A stretch of DNA of 64,000 bases from Miscanthus floridulus (GCF_019320115.1 NC_089598.1:26827491-26891490); one strand, 5' to 3'. Shown: positions 1 to 11,199, counted from the stretch's first letter. Translations and numbers: made by a program. The notes: generated by a model from the sequence alone, not told the origin.

Positions 1-599
1 GTCTTTTTACATATCATTAGCTACCAAAAAAAATACAAAAATCAAATCAAATAAATTCAACAAAACAACTCTGAACAATAAAACTAGAAATAAAAAACTC
101 AACTCCGTGCTTCCCTGTCTTGGAAGTGGAGACCTCAACAACCTGCAAATAAAGACATTAAGTACAGGTTCTACAACGTTCAAGTAATACAAATGGGACA
201 TCAAGCGGCAACTCTGATTAATTATCAAGAACTAAATCATCAAGAGACTAGTCAAACACCAACCAAAGATCAAGACATAATTACAAGCTAACAATTCACC
301 TATAATGAGCATGTGAAAGACATTGACAAATCACATAAATCATGGCAATACAGAAACAAAATATAGTGATAGAAACAAAGTATAGTGACAATGGAGCCAA
401 GGGACAACATAATCATCCGACCCATCATAACAACAGAATATAAATCCCATATAATATATGATATGCAAAAACTTCACACAAATCCAAGCAGTTGATAGCC
501 AAGATTAAAAAAAAGTAGTACTAAACCATTCAATGCAGAGTGGGCACAGAAAGGACATCGCAATAGAAGCTGGGATCCCAAAACATAATAATACAAAAA
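1..599. other. AT-rich intergenic sequence
   Basis: No supported gene. The stretch is AT-rich with scattered A-runs. The only open frame (7-228, minus) is short, hydrophobic and low in complexity, and has no recognisable family. I see no RNA gene or inverted repeat here. Confidence 0.6.
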
Positions 600-830
600 A
601 ATGAAGTTAACAGTAGTGTTTTGTTTTTATTTGGTAATAATTGTCCAATCGTTGACTAATTAGGCTCAAAACGTTCGTCTCGCAAAGTATAACCAAACTG
701 TGCAATTAGTTTTTGATTTCGTCAATATTTAGTACTCCATGCATGTACCGTAAATTTGATGTGACGGAGAATCTTCTTTTTCATAGTGTCAAAGTTGGGA
801 ATTTGGGAGGAACTAAACACACCCCAACTT
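600..830. mobile_element. Degraded Tourist/Harbinger-like MITE
   Basis: The block contains signature segments of a very common grass MITE: GTCCAATCGTTGACTAATTA near 643, CTGTGCAATTAGTTTTTGAT near 699, ACTCCATGCATGTACCG near 733 and TGTGACGGAGAATCTT near 760. It ends in GGAACTAAACAC, which matches the usual inverted terminal sequence read backwards. The left terminal repeat has decayed and no target duplication is clear. Family placement comes from memory of grass repeats; exact borders are uncertain. Confidence 0.6.
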
Positions 831-1023
831 GCTTTTCTCTCGGCCCCAGAGGATGACCCTCCTACGTCCCCGGTCAGCGTGTCGTCGCCATGTTATCCTG
901 CTCATCGCGCCCTGCCCATCGCGCCGCTATGCATAGCGTGGCACAGGCATTTTGCCGCGCCATGACAATTGACGCGGCAAAAAATGTTAGATTTAGAAAA
1001 AAAATTAAACAGTGTTAGATTTA

Positions 1024-1150
1024 GACCCGTTCGCTTGACTGAAATTGGCTAAAAAAACAAGCCAAAGCTGAAATGTTGTGAGAGAAAAATACTATCCCAA
1101 CTGAAAAAGAAGCCAAATAAATCTGTTTTTAAGGTAAGCTGAACGAGGCC
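1024..1150. mobile_element. Tourist-like MITE with TTA target duplication
   Basis: A 127-bp element. The left end (GACCCGTTCGCTTGACTGA) is an imperfect inverted copy of the right end (TAAGCTGAACGAGGCC). It is flanked on both sides by TTA (1021-1023 and 1151-1153), the 3-bp duplication typical of PIF/Harbinger elements. The interior contains GTTGTGAGAGAAAAATACT, a hallmark of an abundant panicoid MITE family. It has no coding capacity and would depend on a transposase elsewhere. Confidence 0.75.
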
Positions 1151-1455
1151 TTAAAATTAGTTTAAAAAAGTGTTAAAATAAAAAAAAATCACCGCGTGCA
1201 CGTTCAACTGTCCGTGGAAGAAGGAGGCGGTGCCAACTGCCGATCGGCCGTTTCTGTCTGGTCCATGCGAACGGGAATTCTCCACTCGCCGTCACGTTAT
1301 CTGTTTTCTTTTTGATCGGTCGTTATCTGTTTTCTGTCTCACTCTTCGCATTCGTTTTATCTCGTGCCCATTCGTCCATCGCATTATGGCGGGGAAGGTA
1401 ACGAATGGCCAGTGGTGTATAGAGGCTGACCTGGATAAGGGCTTACTAAATCTAA

Positions 1456-1634
1456 GAACATCTCCAATAATAGTATTAATTTTTAGCTCATAACTCGTAA
1501 TATGAAATAGTGTCACATGACAATCTCATATGATCGTATAAGTGCATAAGACGAAATAAAAGATATCTTTTCTCTTTTTTATATATAAAATAATATGCTT
1601 AGAGCTAGTTCATAAGCTACCATCAGAGATGCTC
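1456..1634. mobile_element. Tourist-like MITE with TAA target duplication
   Basis: A 179-bp AT-rich element. It starts GAACATCTCCAATAATAG and its right end read in reverse complement is GAGCATCTCTGATGGTAG, about 13 of 18 matches. TAA flanks both ends (1453-1455 and 1635-1637), which fits the PIF/Harbinger superfamily. The GAGCATCTCC terminus is frequent in grass genomes. No coding capacity. Confidence 0.65.
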
Positions 1635-2169
1635 TAAGAGCGTGTACAGTTCTATTACGTGGCAAGCTCTTAAGCGGCTAGCATGGAACTTTTAACTCGA
1701 TTGTACTTGCACTGGGTGTCCGAGCCACAAGCCTCCAGATCATGCGTTTGACGGTGAGAAACGTTTCATACTCTTGGTAGCATAGGATAGCCGTCAAAAG
1801 CTACAAAGAGAGAAACATTTCACAGAGAATCACTTGGAACCGATTTTCGTTTTTAGTGGTTCAGAGAAATACTTGAAACTTGGTTCCTTCTGATTTTAGT
1901 TCTAATTTCAAGAATTCAACGAGCTAGCCAAATGTTTCCACAAAACCATTCTAATCTATCAGAGAAACATTTTTGAAGGAAACCTAGATTTAAACCTTTT
2001 TACGAGAATCTATAACCCTAAAAACACAACTTAAAGCACTGCACGATAGCTACTCCACCTGTTTTTTCGCCTATCAGGGCAAAAAATGAGCGCCTAATAA
2101 ATACAAAAAGAACCGTGATTTAATCTGGGCCATTGGGTCAATTACCTCACAATACTACGGGCTCATGTA
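1635..2169. other. Intergenic sequence between small transposons
   Basis: No gene, RNA or strong repeat is visible. The segment lies between the 1456-1634 MITE and the hAT-like element at 2178. It has ordinary mixed composition and no reading frame worth reporting. Confidence 0.5.
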
Positions 2170-2177
2170 GCCAAAAC

Positions 2178-2998
2178 TCGGCCCAGGCACTTTTATACCG
2201 AAAACCGAGAACCAAACCGAAACCGAACAAAAATATTGGTTTTTCGGGTTTTTCGGTTCGGTTTCGGTTTTTTGTTCTGGAAACTATGATTTTCGGCTCG
2301 GTGCTCGGTTTGTACATCCAACCGAACCGTAAAACCGAGCAAACCGAGGATTCATCGACTCCCTCCCTCTCGCCAGCGGCCCAGTGCACCAAGGACTCCC
2401 TCCGTCTCACCTGCGCACCAAGGCCCAGCTAACGGCCCACTCGGCCAGTCCCCCACCCCTTCCGACTCCACTCGACTCGCCCTTACGCACTTCTGCCCAC
2501 GCCGTACCCATACGCGAGGAGAGAGACCTAAGCGGCCGAGCGGGAGCGGCAAGCCACTCCAAACCCTAGCCTCTACCCTGTGGAGCGGGCGAACCAGCGA
2601 GCGCCGGAGCGGCGAGTTGCAGCATGACACGGTGGCTGCTATGAGTGCCGGAGTGGGCGAGCTGCGCGGCGCGACGACGGGATCTGCGGTAGGAGCAGCG
2701 ACGGCGGCGGGATCTATGAGCAGGAGGAGCCAGCGATGGCGGGATCTGCGAGCAGGAGGAGCCGACGGCGACGAGATCTACGAGTAGATGTGCGGCGGTG
2801 GGATCCTGTGCTTCTCGCTCTCCCTCTTCTCTGTTCTGGTGAGATCAATCGGTTTAAATTGAAAACCAAACCGATGAAGCCGAAACCGAAGTTGTCGGTT
2901 TCTTGTTTTCTACCCAACGGATCGGGTGCTAGTTTCTGGAAATCAAAATTTTTGGAAACCCAAGAAACCGAACCGATGTGCCCGATTGCCCGGGCTGA
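2178..2998. mobile_element. Putative non-autonomous hAT-like element
   Basis: The left end TCGGCCCAGGCA and the right end read in reverse complement, TCAGCCCGGGCA, match at 10 of 12 bases. The flanks are GCCAAAAC (2170-2177) and GCCTAAAC (2999-3006), which agree at 7 of 8 bases; 8-bp duplications are typical of hAT elements. Next to both ends lie many direct and inverted CGGTT/AACCG motifs (2196-2270, 2335-2350, 2850-2975), a subterminal pattern seen in plant hAT elements. The middle is GC-rich and contains a 32-bp tandem repeat. No transposase is present. The right end lies 168 bp before the PPR start codon at 3167, so the element may form part of that gene's promoter or leader. Superfamily assignment is inferred. 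Confidence 0.55.
2670..2785. repeat. 32-bp GC-rich tandem repeat inside the hAT-like element
   Basis: GCGGGATCT-x-GAGCAGGAGGAGC occurs at 2707 and 2739, exactly 32 bp apart. More diverged copies lie on each side (GACGGGATCTGCGGTAGGAG near 2676 and GACGAGATCTACGAG near 2769). The composition differs sharply from the AT-rich ends of the element, so a captured and duplicated genic fragment is possible. Confidence 0.55.
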
Positions 2999-3166
2999 GC
3001 CTAAACCCTTCCAAAATTAAGCACAACTCGTTCCATAACACATTCGTTCGCCTTGCCAAACAGTTCTCTGGCGTCCATCACGGACGTCCATATACGATCG
3101 AACGGCCATGCTACGGTCACCCGCGCCGCCCCGCCGCACGGCACGGCAGCGTCCACGTCCAGAGAC

Positions 3167-5530
3167 ATGCCTCCTCCCCGCCTCGTCCTCCCTCCGCCTG
3201 CCGTCGACCCCGGCGGCGGCCTGCGGCGCTCGTACCTCCGCCTCGTCGCGCTCTCCTCCACGCTCCGCCACCTCGACCAGCTCCTCGCAGTCTCGCTCGC
3301 CTCCGGCCACTACGCGCTCGACCCGGCCCCGGCCACCGCGCTGCTGCTCCGCTATGCCTCCCTCCGCGCGCCGCCCCGCCACCTTCTCCGCCTCTTCCGC
3401 GCCTTCCCCCGCCCGGACCGGTTCCTCCGCAACGCGCTGCTTCGCTCCCTCCCGTCCCTCAGGCCGCACCTCCTCTTCCCGTCGCCGGACTCATTCTCCT
3501 TCGCCTTCGCCGCCACATCGCTCTCCTCTTCCTGTTCCTCCCGTGGGAACGACGCTGCTGCGGCACGCACGCTTCACGGGCTCTCCGTGGCCGCGGGGTA
3601 CGCGTCGGACACGTTCGTGGCGTCGGCTCTGGCCAAGCTCTACTTCAAGCTGTCCAGAGTACACGACGCACGTAAGGTGTTCGACGCGGTGCCGTCGCCC
3701 GACACTATCTTGTGGAACACTCTGCTGGCTGGGCTGCCTGGCTCGGAGGCCCTGGAGGCGTTCGTGCGGATGGTGGAGGCTGGGAGAGCGCGACCTGACT
3801 CAACCACCCTTGCATCCAGCCTACGGGCAGCAGCAGAGGCGTCACATATGGCAATGGGGAGGTGCGTCCATGGATATGGAGTGAAGTGCGGGTTGGCAGA
3901 GCATGAGCATGTTGTGACTGGGCTCATGTCGCTGTATTCCAAGTGCGGGGACATGGACTCTGCACGGTTTCTCTTTGATAGGATGGAAGATCCAGATTTG
4001 GTTGCCTACAATGCTTTGATCTCAGGCTACTCAGTCAATGGCATGGTTGAATCATCGGTGGAGCTGTTCAAAGAGTTGGCAGCCTCAGGCTGGAGGCCAA
4101 ACTCAAGCACGTTGGTTGCCGTGATACCGGTGTACAGTCCATTTGGGCATGAGCTGCTTGCTCAGTGCTTACATGCGTTTGTTGTCAAGGTCAGGTTGGA
4201 TGCAGATGCTCTGGTGTCAACAGCAATGACCACTTTGTACTGTAGATTAAGCGATATGGAGTCTGCAAGGAGCATATTTGATGCAATGCCAGAGAAGACC
4301 ATGGAATCATGGAATGCAATGATATCCGGGTATGCCCAGAATGGCTTAACGGAGATGGCAGTTGCACTTTTCCAGCTAATGCAGGAGCTCAATGTCCAGC
4401 CGAATCCCACCACCATTTCGAGCACTCTTTCAGCCTGTGCACAGCTTGGAGCTTTGTCTCTGGGGAAGTGGGTTCACAGGATCATCACCAAGGAGAACCT
4501 GGACCTCAATGTCTACGTCATGACAGCTCTCATTGACATGTATGTCAAATGTGGAAGCATTGCTGAAGCTCGGAGCATCTTTGACAGAATGGATAACAAG
4601 AATGTGGTCTCCTGGAATGCGATGATATCTGGATATGGCCTCCATGGCCAAGGTGCTGAAGCTTTGAAGCTCTACAAGGGTATGCTGGATGCATGCATTC
4701 TTCCGACAAGCTCCACCTTCCTGTCAATCCTCTACGCGTGCAGCCATGGGGGATTGGTTGACGAAGGGCAGAAAGTTTTCCGTGTAATGACTAATGAGTA
4801 CAGGATCAGCCCAGGTATCGAGCATTGCACATGTATGGTGGACCTCCTTGGCCGGGCAGGCAAGTTGAATGAAGCTTTGGATCTCATCTCTGAATTCCCT
4901 CAAAGTGCCATTGGACCTGGCGTGTGGGGGGCGCTGCTTAGCGCTTGCACGGTCCATAAGAATAGTGACCTAGCAAAATTGGCTTCCCAGAAGTTGTTCG
5001 AACTAGACTCAGAGAATGCGGGCTACTACGTGCTTCTATGTAATCTATACACATCCAAGAAGCATTACTCTGAAGCAGCTGTGGTGAGGCAAGAGGCCAA
5101 GAACAGGAAGCTAGTGAAAACACCAGGGTGTACTCTCATCGAGATAGGTGACAAGCCTCATGTCTTCATGGCTGCTGACCGTTTTCACCCACAGTCAGAG
5201 GCCATCTACTCATACCTAGAGAAGTTAACCGCAAAAATGATCGAAGCTGGGTACCAACCTGTGACAGAGGCTGCATTGTACGATGTTGAGGAGGAAGAGA
5301 AGGAGCACATGGTGAAGGTGCATAGCGAGAAGTTGGCCATCGCTTTTGGGCTCCTCAGTACAGAGCCGGGGACAGAGATCAGGATCATCAAGAACCTTAG
5401 GGTGTGCCTGGACTGCCATAATGCTACCAAGTTCATATCCAAAGTGACACAGAGGTTGATTGTAGTTAGGGATGCATCGAGGTTTCATCATTTCAGAGAC
5501 GGTGTTTGCTCCTGTGGTGATTACTGGTGA
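3167..5530 (+). CDS. DYW-class PPR protein (At4g30700/MEF29-like)
   Basis: The protein of 787 residues is an organelle-targeted RNA-binding protein of the PLS type, expected to specify C-to-U editing sites. The first ATG in frame is at 3167. The frame is open upstream to 3053 but with no ATG there, and the 787-residue length is close to the 792 I recall for At4g30700. The N-terminal 100 residues are rich in Pro, Arg and Leu, which suits a transit peptide. PPR motifs of the P, L and S kinds fill about residues 100-620 (for example MYVKCGSIAEARSIFDRM). The E region with KTPGCTLIEIG follows. The DYW deaminase domain is complete: H719-x-E721, C747-x2-C750-H751, C781-x-C783 and a terminal Asp-Tyr-Trp. 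There is no intron. GC content is very high in the first 700 bp and falls downstream, as in many grass genes. The gene lies tail to tail with the broken PPR gene at 6786-8886. Family assignment is strong; the exact edited site is unknown. Confidence 0.93.
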   Translation: MPPPRLVLPPPAVDPGGGLRRSYLRLVALSSTLRHLDQLLAVSLASGHYALDPAPATALLLRYASLRAPPRHLLRLFRAFPRPDRFLRNALLRSLPSLRPHLLFPSPDSFSFAFAATSLSSSCSSRGNDAAAARTLHGLSVAAGYASDTFVASALAKLYFKLSRVHDARKVFDAVPSPDTILWNTLLAGLPGSEALEAFVRMVEAGRARPDSTTLASSLRAAAEASHMAMGRCVHGYGVKCGLAEHEHVVTGLMSLYSKCGDMDSARFLFDRMEDPDLVAYNALISGYSVNGMVESSVELFKELAASGWRPNSSTLVAVIPVYSPFGHELLAQCLHAFVVKVRLDADALVSTAMTTLYCRLSDMESARSIFDAMPEKTMESWNAMISGYAQNGLTEMAVALFQLMQELNVQPNPTTISSTLSACAQLGALSLGKWVHRIITKENLDLNVYVMTALIDMYVKCGSIAEARSIFDRMDNKNVVSWNAMISGYGLHGQGAEALKLYKGMLDACILPTSSTFLSILYACSHGGLVDEGQKVFRVMTNEYRISPGIEHCTCMVDLLGRAGKLNEALDLISEFPQSAIGPGVWGALLSACTVHKNSDLAKLASQKLFELDSENAGYYVLLCNLYTSKKHYSEAAVVRQEAKNRKLVKTPGCTLIEIGDKPHVFMAADRFHPQSEAIYSYLEKLTAKMIEAGYQPVTEAALYDVEEEEKEHMVKVHSEKLAIAFGLLSTEPGTEIRIIKNLRVCLDCHNATKFISKVTQRLIVVRDASRFHHFRDGVCSCGDYW

Positions 5531-6785
5531 TTCACAACAGATAACTTAGATTCTTTTAATTTTTTAAAAAACTAATTGTCCATGAAGCACATCTCATTGT
5601 GCTCAAGGGTTGAATCTTAAGTACAGGGCGTCATTTCCATTTAGCTGCCGGGAGCTGCCAGAACTCACTGATAACCAGCAGTCGATTTCGGACTTCCTCT
5701 GCAGGGACAGTTTCTAGTAATGCAAGCTACAATTTCACTGGATCATAGAAAGTTATACCGACCTATGGTCGAAATGTCACTGTCGCCAACAAAGACATCG
5801 CACTGAAGCAATAAGGCATAGCATATTGTAGATTGAATCAATTGTCAATTGGCCAAAGATGTCGTGTACAGAACGATACATAGTTTTGCCAAACAAGATA
5901 ACGGAAGGAGCTGTAATGCTGTCACTAGAAGCTAAGGCAAACTTTATCAGTTGTTTTGTTTGATGCCAAGGTATTATCACTTCAATTTTTAACGTTAATG
6001 GAGGGGTAAAGTACAATATCCCAGCATTGTTTGTATACTTTGTATTCGGTTATAACATCCCAGCATTTTTAACTTTATCAGACCAATTCAAGCTATACAA
6101 CATATGAGTAGTAATCTTTGATAACATTATGAACAAAAAGATTAAGTAATTTGGGTCACGAAGAATCAAGAGAGACGAGTGATAAACACGCTTCATCAAA
6201 TGTCAAGTAAGAAAAAGAAATAACTTTAAACTACTTTGGGTGTTGTTCCTACCTAATTAGTAATTACAGAACGCCAGTGTCTGGCTGCGAGCTCAACCTA
6301 GATGGCATTCAGGATATGACTGGGACATTCCAGTATCCTCTGTAGGTCACTGAAGGTTCTTAGCAAGGACACATGAGCATAGCCTCGCGCATAGAACATT
6401 GGTAGCCTTGTGAATTGTGATTGTGGCCAGCTCAAGATAAACAAGTCTAGCACAGTCTAATTCACCACGACTTCACCATAAACAATGTTGCAAAACGAAG
6501 ACTGAAATGCTGTGGCAATTGGAAGCACTTAGCATAGCCTATCTGTTTGCTGCACCTCCTCAAGAATCATGCTAAGATGAATGAACAATCTGATTGCTGC
6601 AACTGGATATAAACTCCAGAGATAGTGTTACTACTTCTATCTTAATCTCACTCGGCCTCCTTGGCTGCTTTCACTTTCTACTACCATAACAAATCAGCAC
6701 ATAAAAAATCTACACATCCTGTTTCCACTGCCATACTGCATGGCCCATACAATGTGAAAAGGAGAAACTTTTCTGTTCTGTTCAG
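5531..6785. other. Shared 3' flank between two convergent PPR genes
   Basis: The segment holds the presumed 3' untranslated regions of both PPR genes. It is AT-rich and has no supported ORF. ATCCCAGCATT is repeated at about 6018 and 6057. The minus-strand frame at 5777-6016 has no recognisable family. No terminal inverted repeats are evident. Confidence 0.55.
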
Positions 6786-8886
6786 TCATCCATTTTCACG
6801 ACCAACGGAGCTGCACCCAGGTAACTTGACTAGTCCTTTTTCCTGCATCCATCTCCGGATAGCTAGAGATTTGTCCCACATTCCATTCGAGGTATACAGG
6901 TTTGACATCAGCACATATAAATCTGGTCTTTCGGGATGAAGCACAATCATCCTCTTGATAGCTTCTTCTCCAAACTGTAACCTTGAATGGAGCTCACATC
7001 CATGGAGAAAAGCTCCCCAGACACTAGTGTCTGCTTGCATTGGCATATTATCTATAAACTCCAATGCCTCTAGATTTCCTGCATGGGCTAGCACATCGAC
7101 CATACAAGCATAATGTTTCATGGAAGGTGTGATGTTGAAATGTTGTGCCATGCTATCAAAATACCTCTTCCCTGCAGTAACCATCCCAGTATGGCTGCAA
7201 GTGGATAAGATGCTTGTGAATGCTACATCATTTGGGTGGACACCATCTTTCAGCATTTCACCGAAAAGATCAATGGAACCCGCGGAATTGCCTTGCATTC
7301 CATAACCGCCAATCATAGCACGCCAAGTCACAGAATTACGGTCATTCATCTAATCGAACACCCTACGAGCAGATGGGAGATCACCACACTTGTTGTACAG
7401 ATTCAGCAGAGCAGTGCTGACATAAATACTGGACAGAAATGCATGTTTAACAGCATAACCATGGAAGGATTTACCAATATGTAGATCATCCAGACAAACA
7501 GAAGCTGACAGGGCATTCACCACGGAGATGGCATCAGGTGAAGGGCCCTTCAGACTCATTTGTTTGAAGAGCACCAGAGCATCATTGCGCATGTTATTCT
7601 CAGCATAACCTGATAACATTGAATTCCACGACAACATCCTTGTTTGAAATTCTTCCAAATATGTTATTGGCCTCTGACATAGCTTGACACTTCGCGTACA
7701 TGTCAACTAACGCATTCACCACTACAGTATACTCAACCAGACCTAACTTAACAGCTATCCCATGAATAGACCTTCCTAGAGACAAGTCACGTAATTGGGC
7801 AGAAGCTGAAATAACGGTTGCTGTGGTAACTGAATTCGGAACAATGTTTGCAAACTTCTTGTCAAGAAACAGCCGTAATGCATCAAGAGGGTTCCCGTTC
7901 TGTGTGTACCCCACAATCATCGTCGTCCAAAGAACAAGGTCAATGTAGCTGAGCTCATCAAACACACAATGAGCATCCTCTAGCTCCCCACACTTGACAT
8001 ACATATCCAGCAAGGCTGCACTGATAAATGAGTTAGACATTAAGCCTTGTTTGATCGCTGATCCATGCATCCACCTCCCTTGGTGCAGACCAATGAGTGC
8101 AGAACAAGCTGTGATAACGGTTGCTATGGTGTACTCACTGGGAGGCACATTGTCCTGCCTCATCTGGTTGAACAGAAGGAGTTCATCTGCAGCAAAACCA
8201 TTCTGGACGCACCCGCTGAGCATCGAGGTCCATGACACCACATTTCGGCCGGGAATTCTCTCGAACACTTTCCGGGTGCACTCCAAGTCCCCGGCTTTAG
8301 CGTACATGTCAACCAAGCTGTTCAACACGAAGCCGTCCGCGCCGCCGGCTTTGACGGCGTCGCAGTGCAGCCTCCTTCCGTACCCGTACTCCGCGGACCT
8401 GATGCAGGCCTTGAGCGCGAGCGACAGCACGAAGTCGTCCTGCGCCTCGGGGCAGGGGCGCCGCCGCCGCATGTCCTGGTGCAGCGCGACAGCTTCTGCG
8501 TGGCGCTCCGTTTGGACTAGACACCGGAGCATGACCCCGTAGGAGTATGCGTCCGGGCGTGGGGTCCCGTCGAACACCATCCGCGCGGAGGCGAGGTCGC
8601 CCAGTGCCGCATAGCAGCTGAGCAGCTTGGTCCTTCCGCGGAGGCTGCCAAGGAGGAGGCCCTGCGGGTGTGTGAGGAGGCGCGCATGGAGGACGCGGAG
8701 GGAGGGGAGGGTGCCGCATGAGGGGAGGAGACGTAGGAGATCGCCGGCGGAGAGTGCACACGCCAGGTTTTCGACGCAGAGCGCGCGTCGGCGTCGGCGG
8801 GTGGCAGCGGCAGAGACAAACAGTGCGTGGGCTGGGTAATTGCGTAATTGGGTTGCCTTTTCTGCATTTTGGGCCTTTTGGCTCAT
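6786..8886 (-). pseudogene. E-class PPR gene (At2g03380-like), frameshifted and stopped
   Basis: Read on the minus strand from ATG at 8884-8886, this is a PLS-type PPR protein of about 700 codons ending in an E region without a DYW domain. It resembles Arabidopsis At2g03380 (predicted mitochondrial, about 690 residues) in motif order and in its short C-terminal tail. The N-terminus is rich in Ala and Arg (residues 20-40), which suits a mitochondrial presequence. Two lesions break it. Near 7627-7634 the frame shifts between NKDVV and WNSMLSGY, which fits a 2-base loss. At 7350-7352 a TAG sits between RRVFD and MNDRNS. Downstream motifs remain well conserved (WRAMIGGYGMQG, KHYACMVDVLAHAG), so decay looks recent. 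Sequencing error at two places is the main alternative. Confidence 0.85.
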
Positions 8887-9739
8887 CTGTTTAGTAGATA
8901 TCCGTGTGGGATTCTCTCAGGCCCGGTCCAAACACCCAGAATTGAGATGTTTTTCCAAGATATATTTATTTTATTAAATTTGCTCAAAAAATATTTTATT
9001 AAATATAATATAATGATAACATAATATAAAAGTAACTATAATAAATACTCTATACATTCTAAACCGTAAGTCATTTACCCTTGTAACAAATAAGCAGCTA
9101 TGGACGAGTTCTTCTAAAGCTAAGACCTGATTATAGCGGGCTAAAACAATTAAATTGAACTTAGTACAAATTGTGATATATACTGTCTAAAACAGCTGTA
9201 GCTGGCTCTAGTAGCACCTGTAGCCGGCTATTTGTTACCATGGTTTTTACCATGTATCCTAGATGGACAACAAAAGTGCACATCAAAAGTTATCTGCCTA
9301 GAAAATTCTAAATCACTTATAATTTGGAAGAGGGATCGAGTAACATTTATTATCGAACCAGGGCTAGAGAAGACATTTTTTCTCGATTTATCATTTCATT
9401 TCATTTTGGAAAGAGAGTATGAAATGGCTTCATGCTAGCATTCTTAATAAAATAGGTTGCAAAAGATCTAGAAGCAGGAGCTGTTTTGAGAGGAACAAAC
9501 TTCCCAATCGGGTCTTAATTAGATCGGGCTTGCTATCACTCGGATTTTCGAACGCCTACGTCTGCCTGCGTCTGCAGTCTATTTCTCATGCCATTTCGCG
9601 CGCCCATGTGGGGCCCATGCCGCCCTGAACGTCACCAGCATCGAGAAGAGGAGAGAGGGGGCGACGAATGCCCAACCAGCACTGGGAGAAGGAGGAGACA
9701 CCGAGGCGAGACAACAGAAAGTGAGGATGGAGATGCAAC
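8887..9739. other. 5' flank of the broken PPR gene and intergenic DNA
   Basis: This is the presumed promoter side of the minus-strand PPR pseudogene. It is AT-rich at 8945-9060. A short segment at 9190-9230 repeats TAGCTGGCT and TAGCCGGCT. No supported gene. The open frames at 9232-9628 are short and lack family resemblance. Confidence 0.5.
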
Positions 9740-10125
9740 ACCCAATCTTCTTTTGAAACATCCAAATACAACACTTGCAACATACGTCTGAAGACATGTG
9801 AAACACTTGAAATATGCATATGAAACACTTGCAAAAACACTTGAAAAACATTGTAAAACATATCCAAAATCCAGATAAAATACTTGCAACATAGGTATGA
9901 AACATATGCAACATACATATACAACCATTGCAACATATGTACAACCATTACAACATACATATGGAAAAATAGATGAAACATTAGGAACAGAAGCTTGCAA
10001 CATACATGTACAACATTGCAACATATGTAATATCCCGATCTACTTTTGCAACATCCACATAAAACACTTATAACATACATCTGAAACATGTGAAACACAT
10101 GAAACATACGCTTAAAACATGCTTT
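9740..10125. repeat. Degenerate short-repeat array (TTGCAACATAC...GAAACAC)
   Basis: About 390 bp made of imperfect copies, roughly 20 bp each, of motifs such as CTTGCAACATAC, CATATGAAACACTTG and ACATCTGAAACATGTG. Arrays of this kind occur inside grass DNA transposons, but I see no matching terminal repeats to define an element. Cys/Met-rich frames on the minus strand (9579-10107) are merely translations of the array and are not genes. Confidence 0.6.
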
Positions 10126-10394
10126 TTCACCCTTCTTTTCCCTTCAACGCAGCGCAGAACGGGGGATGGGCAGGCGGAAGGCAGCGCCGTCGTGACCCCT
10201 TCTAGAGGCGACCAGACGGGGTGGCGGGGACAGGCTGTCGGCAAGCTTTGGCCGTGCTATGGGCTACCGCCGTAATAGGCGGGTGAAGAGGGAGGTGGGG
10301 ATAGGCTAGCAACGAGCGCAACCGCCGGCGGGCTCTAGCCGAGAGGAAGGGGCCGACTGTAGGCATAGGTGGCTGTCGGTGAGCTCTGGCCGGG
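10126..10394. other. GC-rich flank left of the retrotransposon stack
   Basis: GC-rich sequence with GGCGGG and GGGGAC motifs and no supported gene. It ends with CCGGG at 10390-10394, the candidate 5-bp target duplication of the outer Sirevirus. The partner copy lies beyond the right edge of the window. Confidence 0.45.
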
Positions 10395-11199
10395 TGAAAG
10401 GTCCTTGTTTGGTTTTGGTAATTAAGTGACAACCTAGATGGACTAATGCGTTTAAATGTGAGATACATAGGTGATTAGTTTATAGGTACATGTGTGTGAG
10501 CAATACATGCCATGGAGATAAAATGGCTTGGATTTATTACAAGGCTCACACATGTGATGAAGGAGATCATTGCATATGAGACATGACATTGAGTCATGTG
10601 ACTAAAGTGGAGAAGATCAAGACAAGATTTGGCTTGATGGACCGATTGCAAGTGTGAAGGGCAAGTTAGAGGCTTTGGAGCGATGGACCGCATGGCGGTG
10701 AAGCTTGAGCAAGACTTGGCGCCGATAGATGAAGGCAACAGTGAAAAGCAAGTGAAGTCAAGATCGATGAACCAATACAGTCATGTAATGATATGAAGTG
10801 GATCATTTCATTTGGTGATTGGTTGGTCCATGTGTTGCATCAACGATGGAGGAGATGGAATGCAATGCGCAAGGCAAAGGTATATTTGTAGGGCATTTCA
10901 TTTCACTGGTCAATGGTTGTGTAGAGAAGTGTATGATCGGGTTTAGGATAGATGACCGTACTATTAAAAGGAGCAAACTTGTTTGCATATCGGTCATCTA
11001 GTTCCACTTGAGAGATCTAACTTTGCATACATGTTAGAATCGAGTGGCATTGAGAAAAGAGTGCTAATCCTTTTGAAAAAAATGATTGTGAAAAGCTAAC
11101 ACACGAGCACAAGGTGGTGATCACTTGGTGGTGTTAGCACATTTGCAAAGGAGACGTCAAAAGGTGAAGAAAGGAGTCAAAACTGGGCTTGGGATGCTG

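Noticed and set aside
3053..3166. Upstream extension of the PPR frame
   Set aside because: The codon at 3053 is TTG, and the first in-frame ATG is at 3167. Protein length with that start fits the family.
3001..3884. Long frames on both strands overlapping the PPR gene start
   Set aside because: They are shadows of the very GC-rich 5' part of the PPR gene; only the 3167-5530 frame has motif structure.
9579..10107. Three overlapping Cys/Met-rich frames on the minus strand that look like small secreted peptides
   Set aside because: They are translations of the CTTGCAACATAC repeat array in different frames. All three frames give the same kind of residues, so composition explains them.
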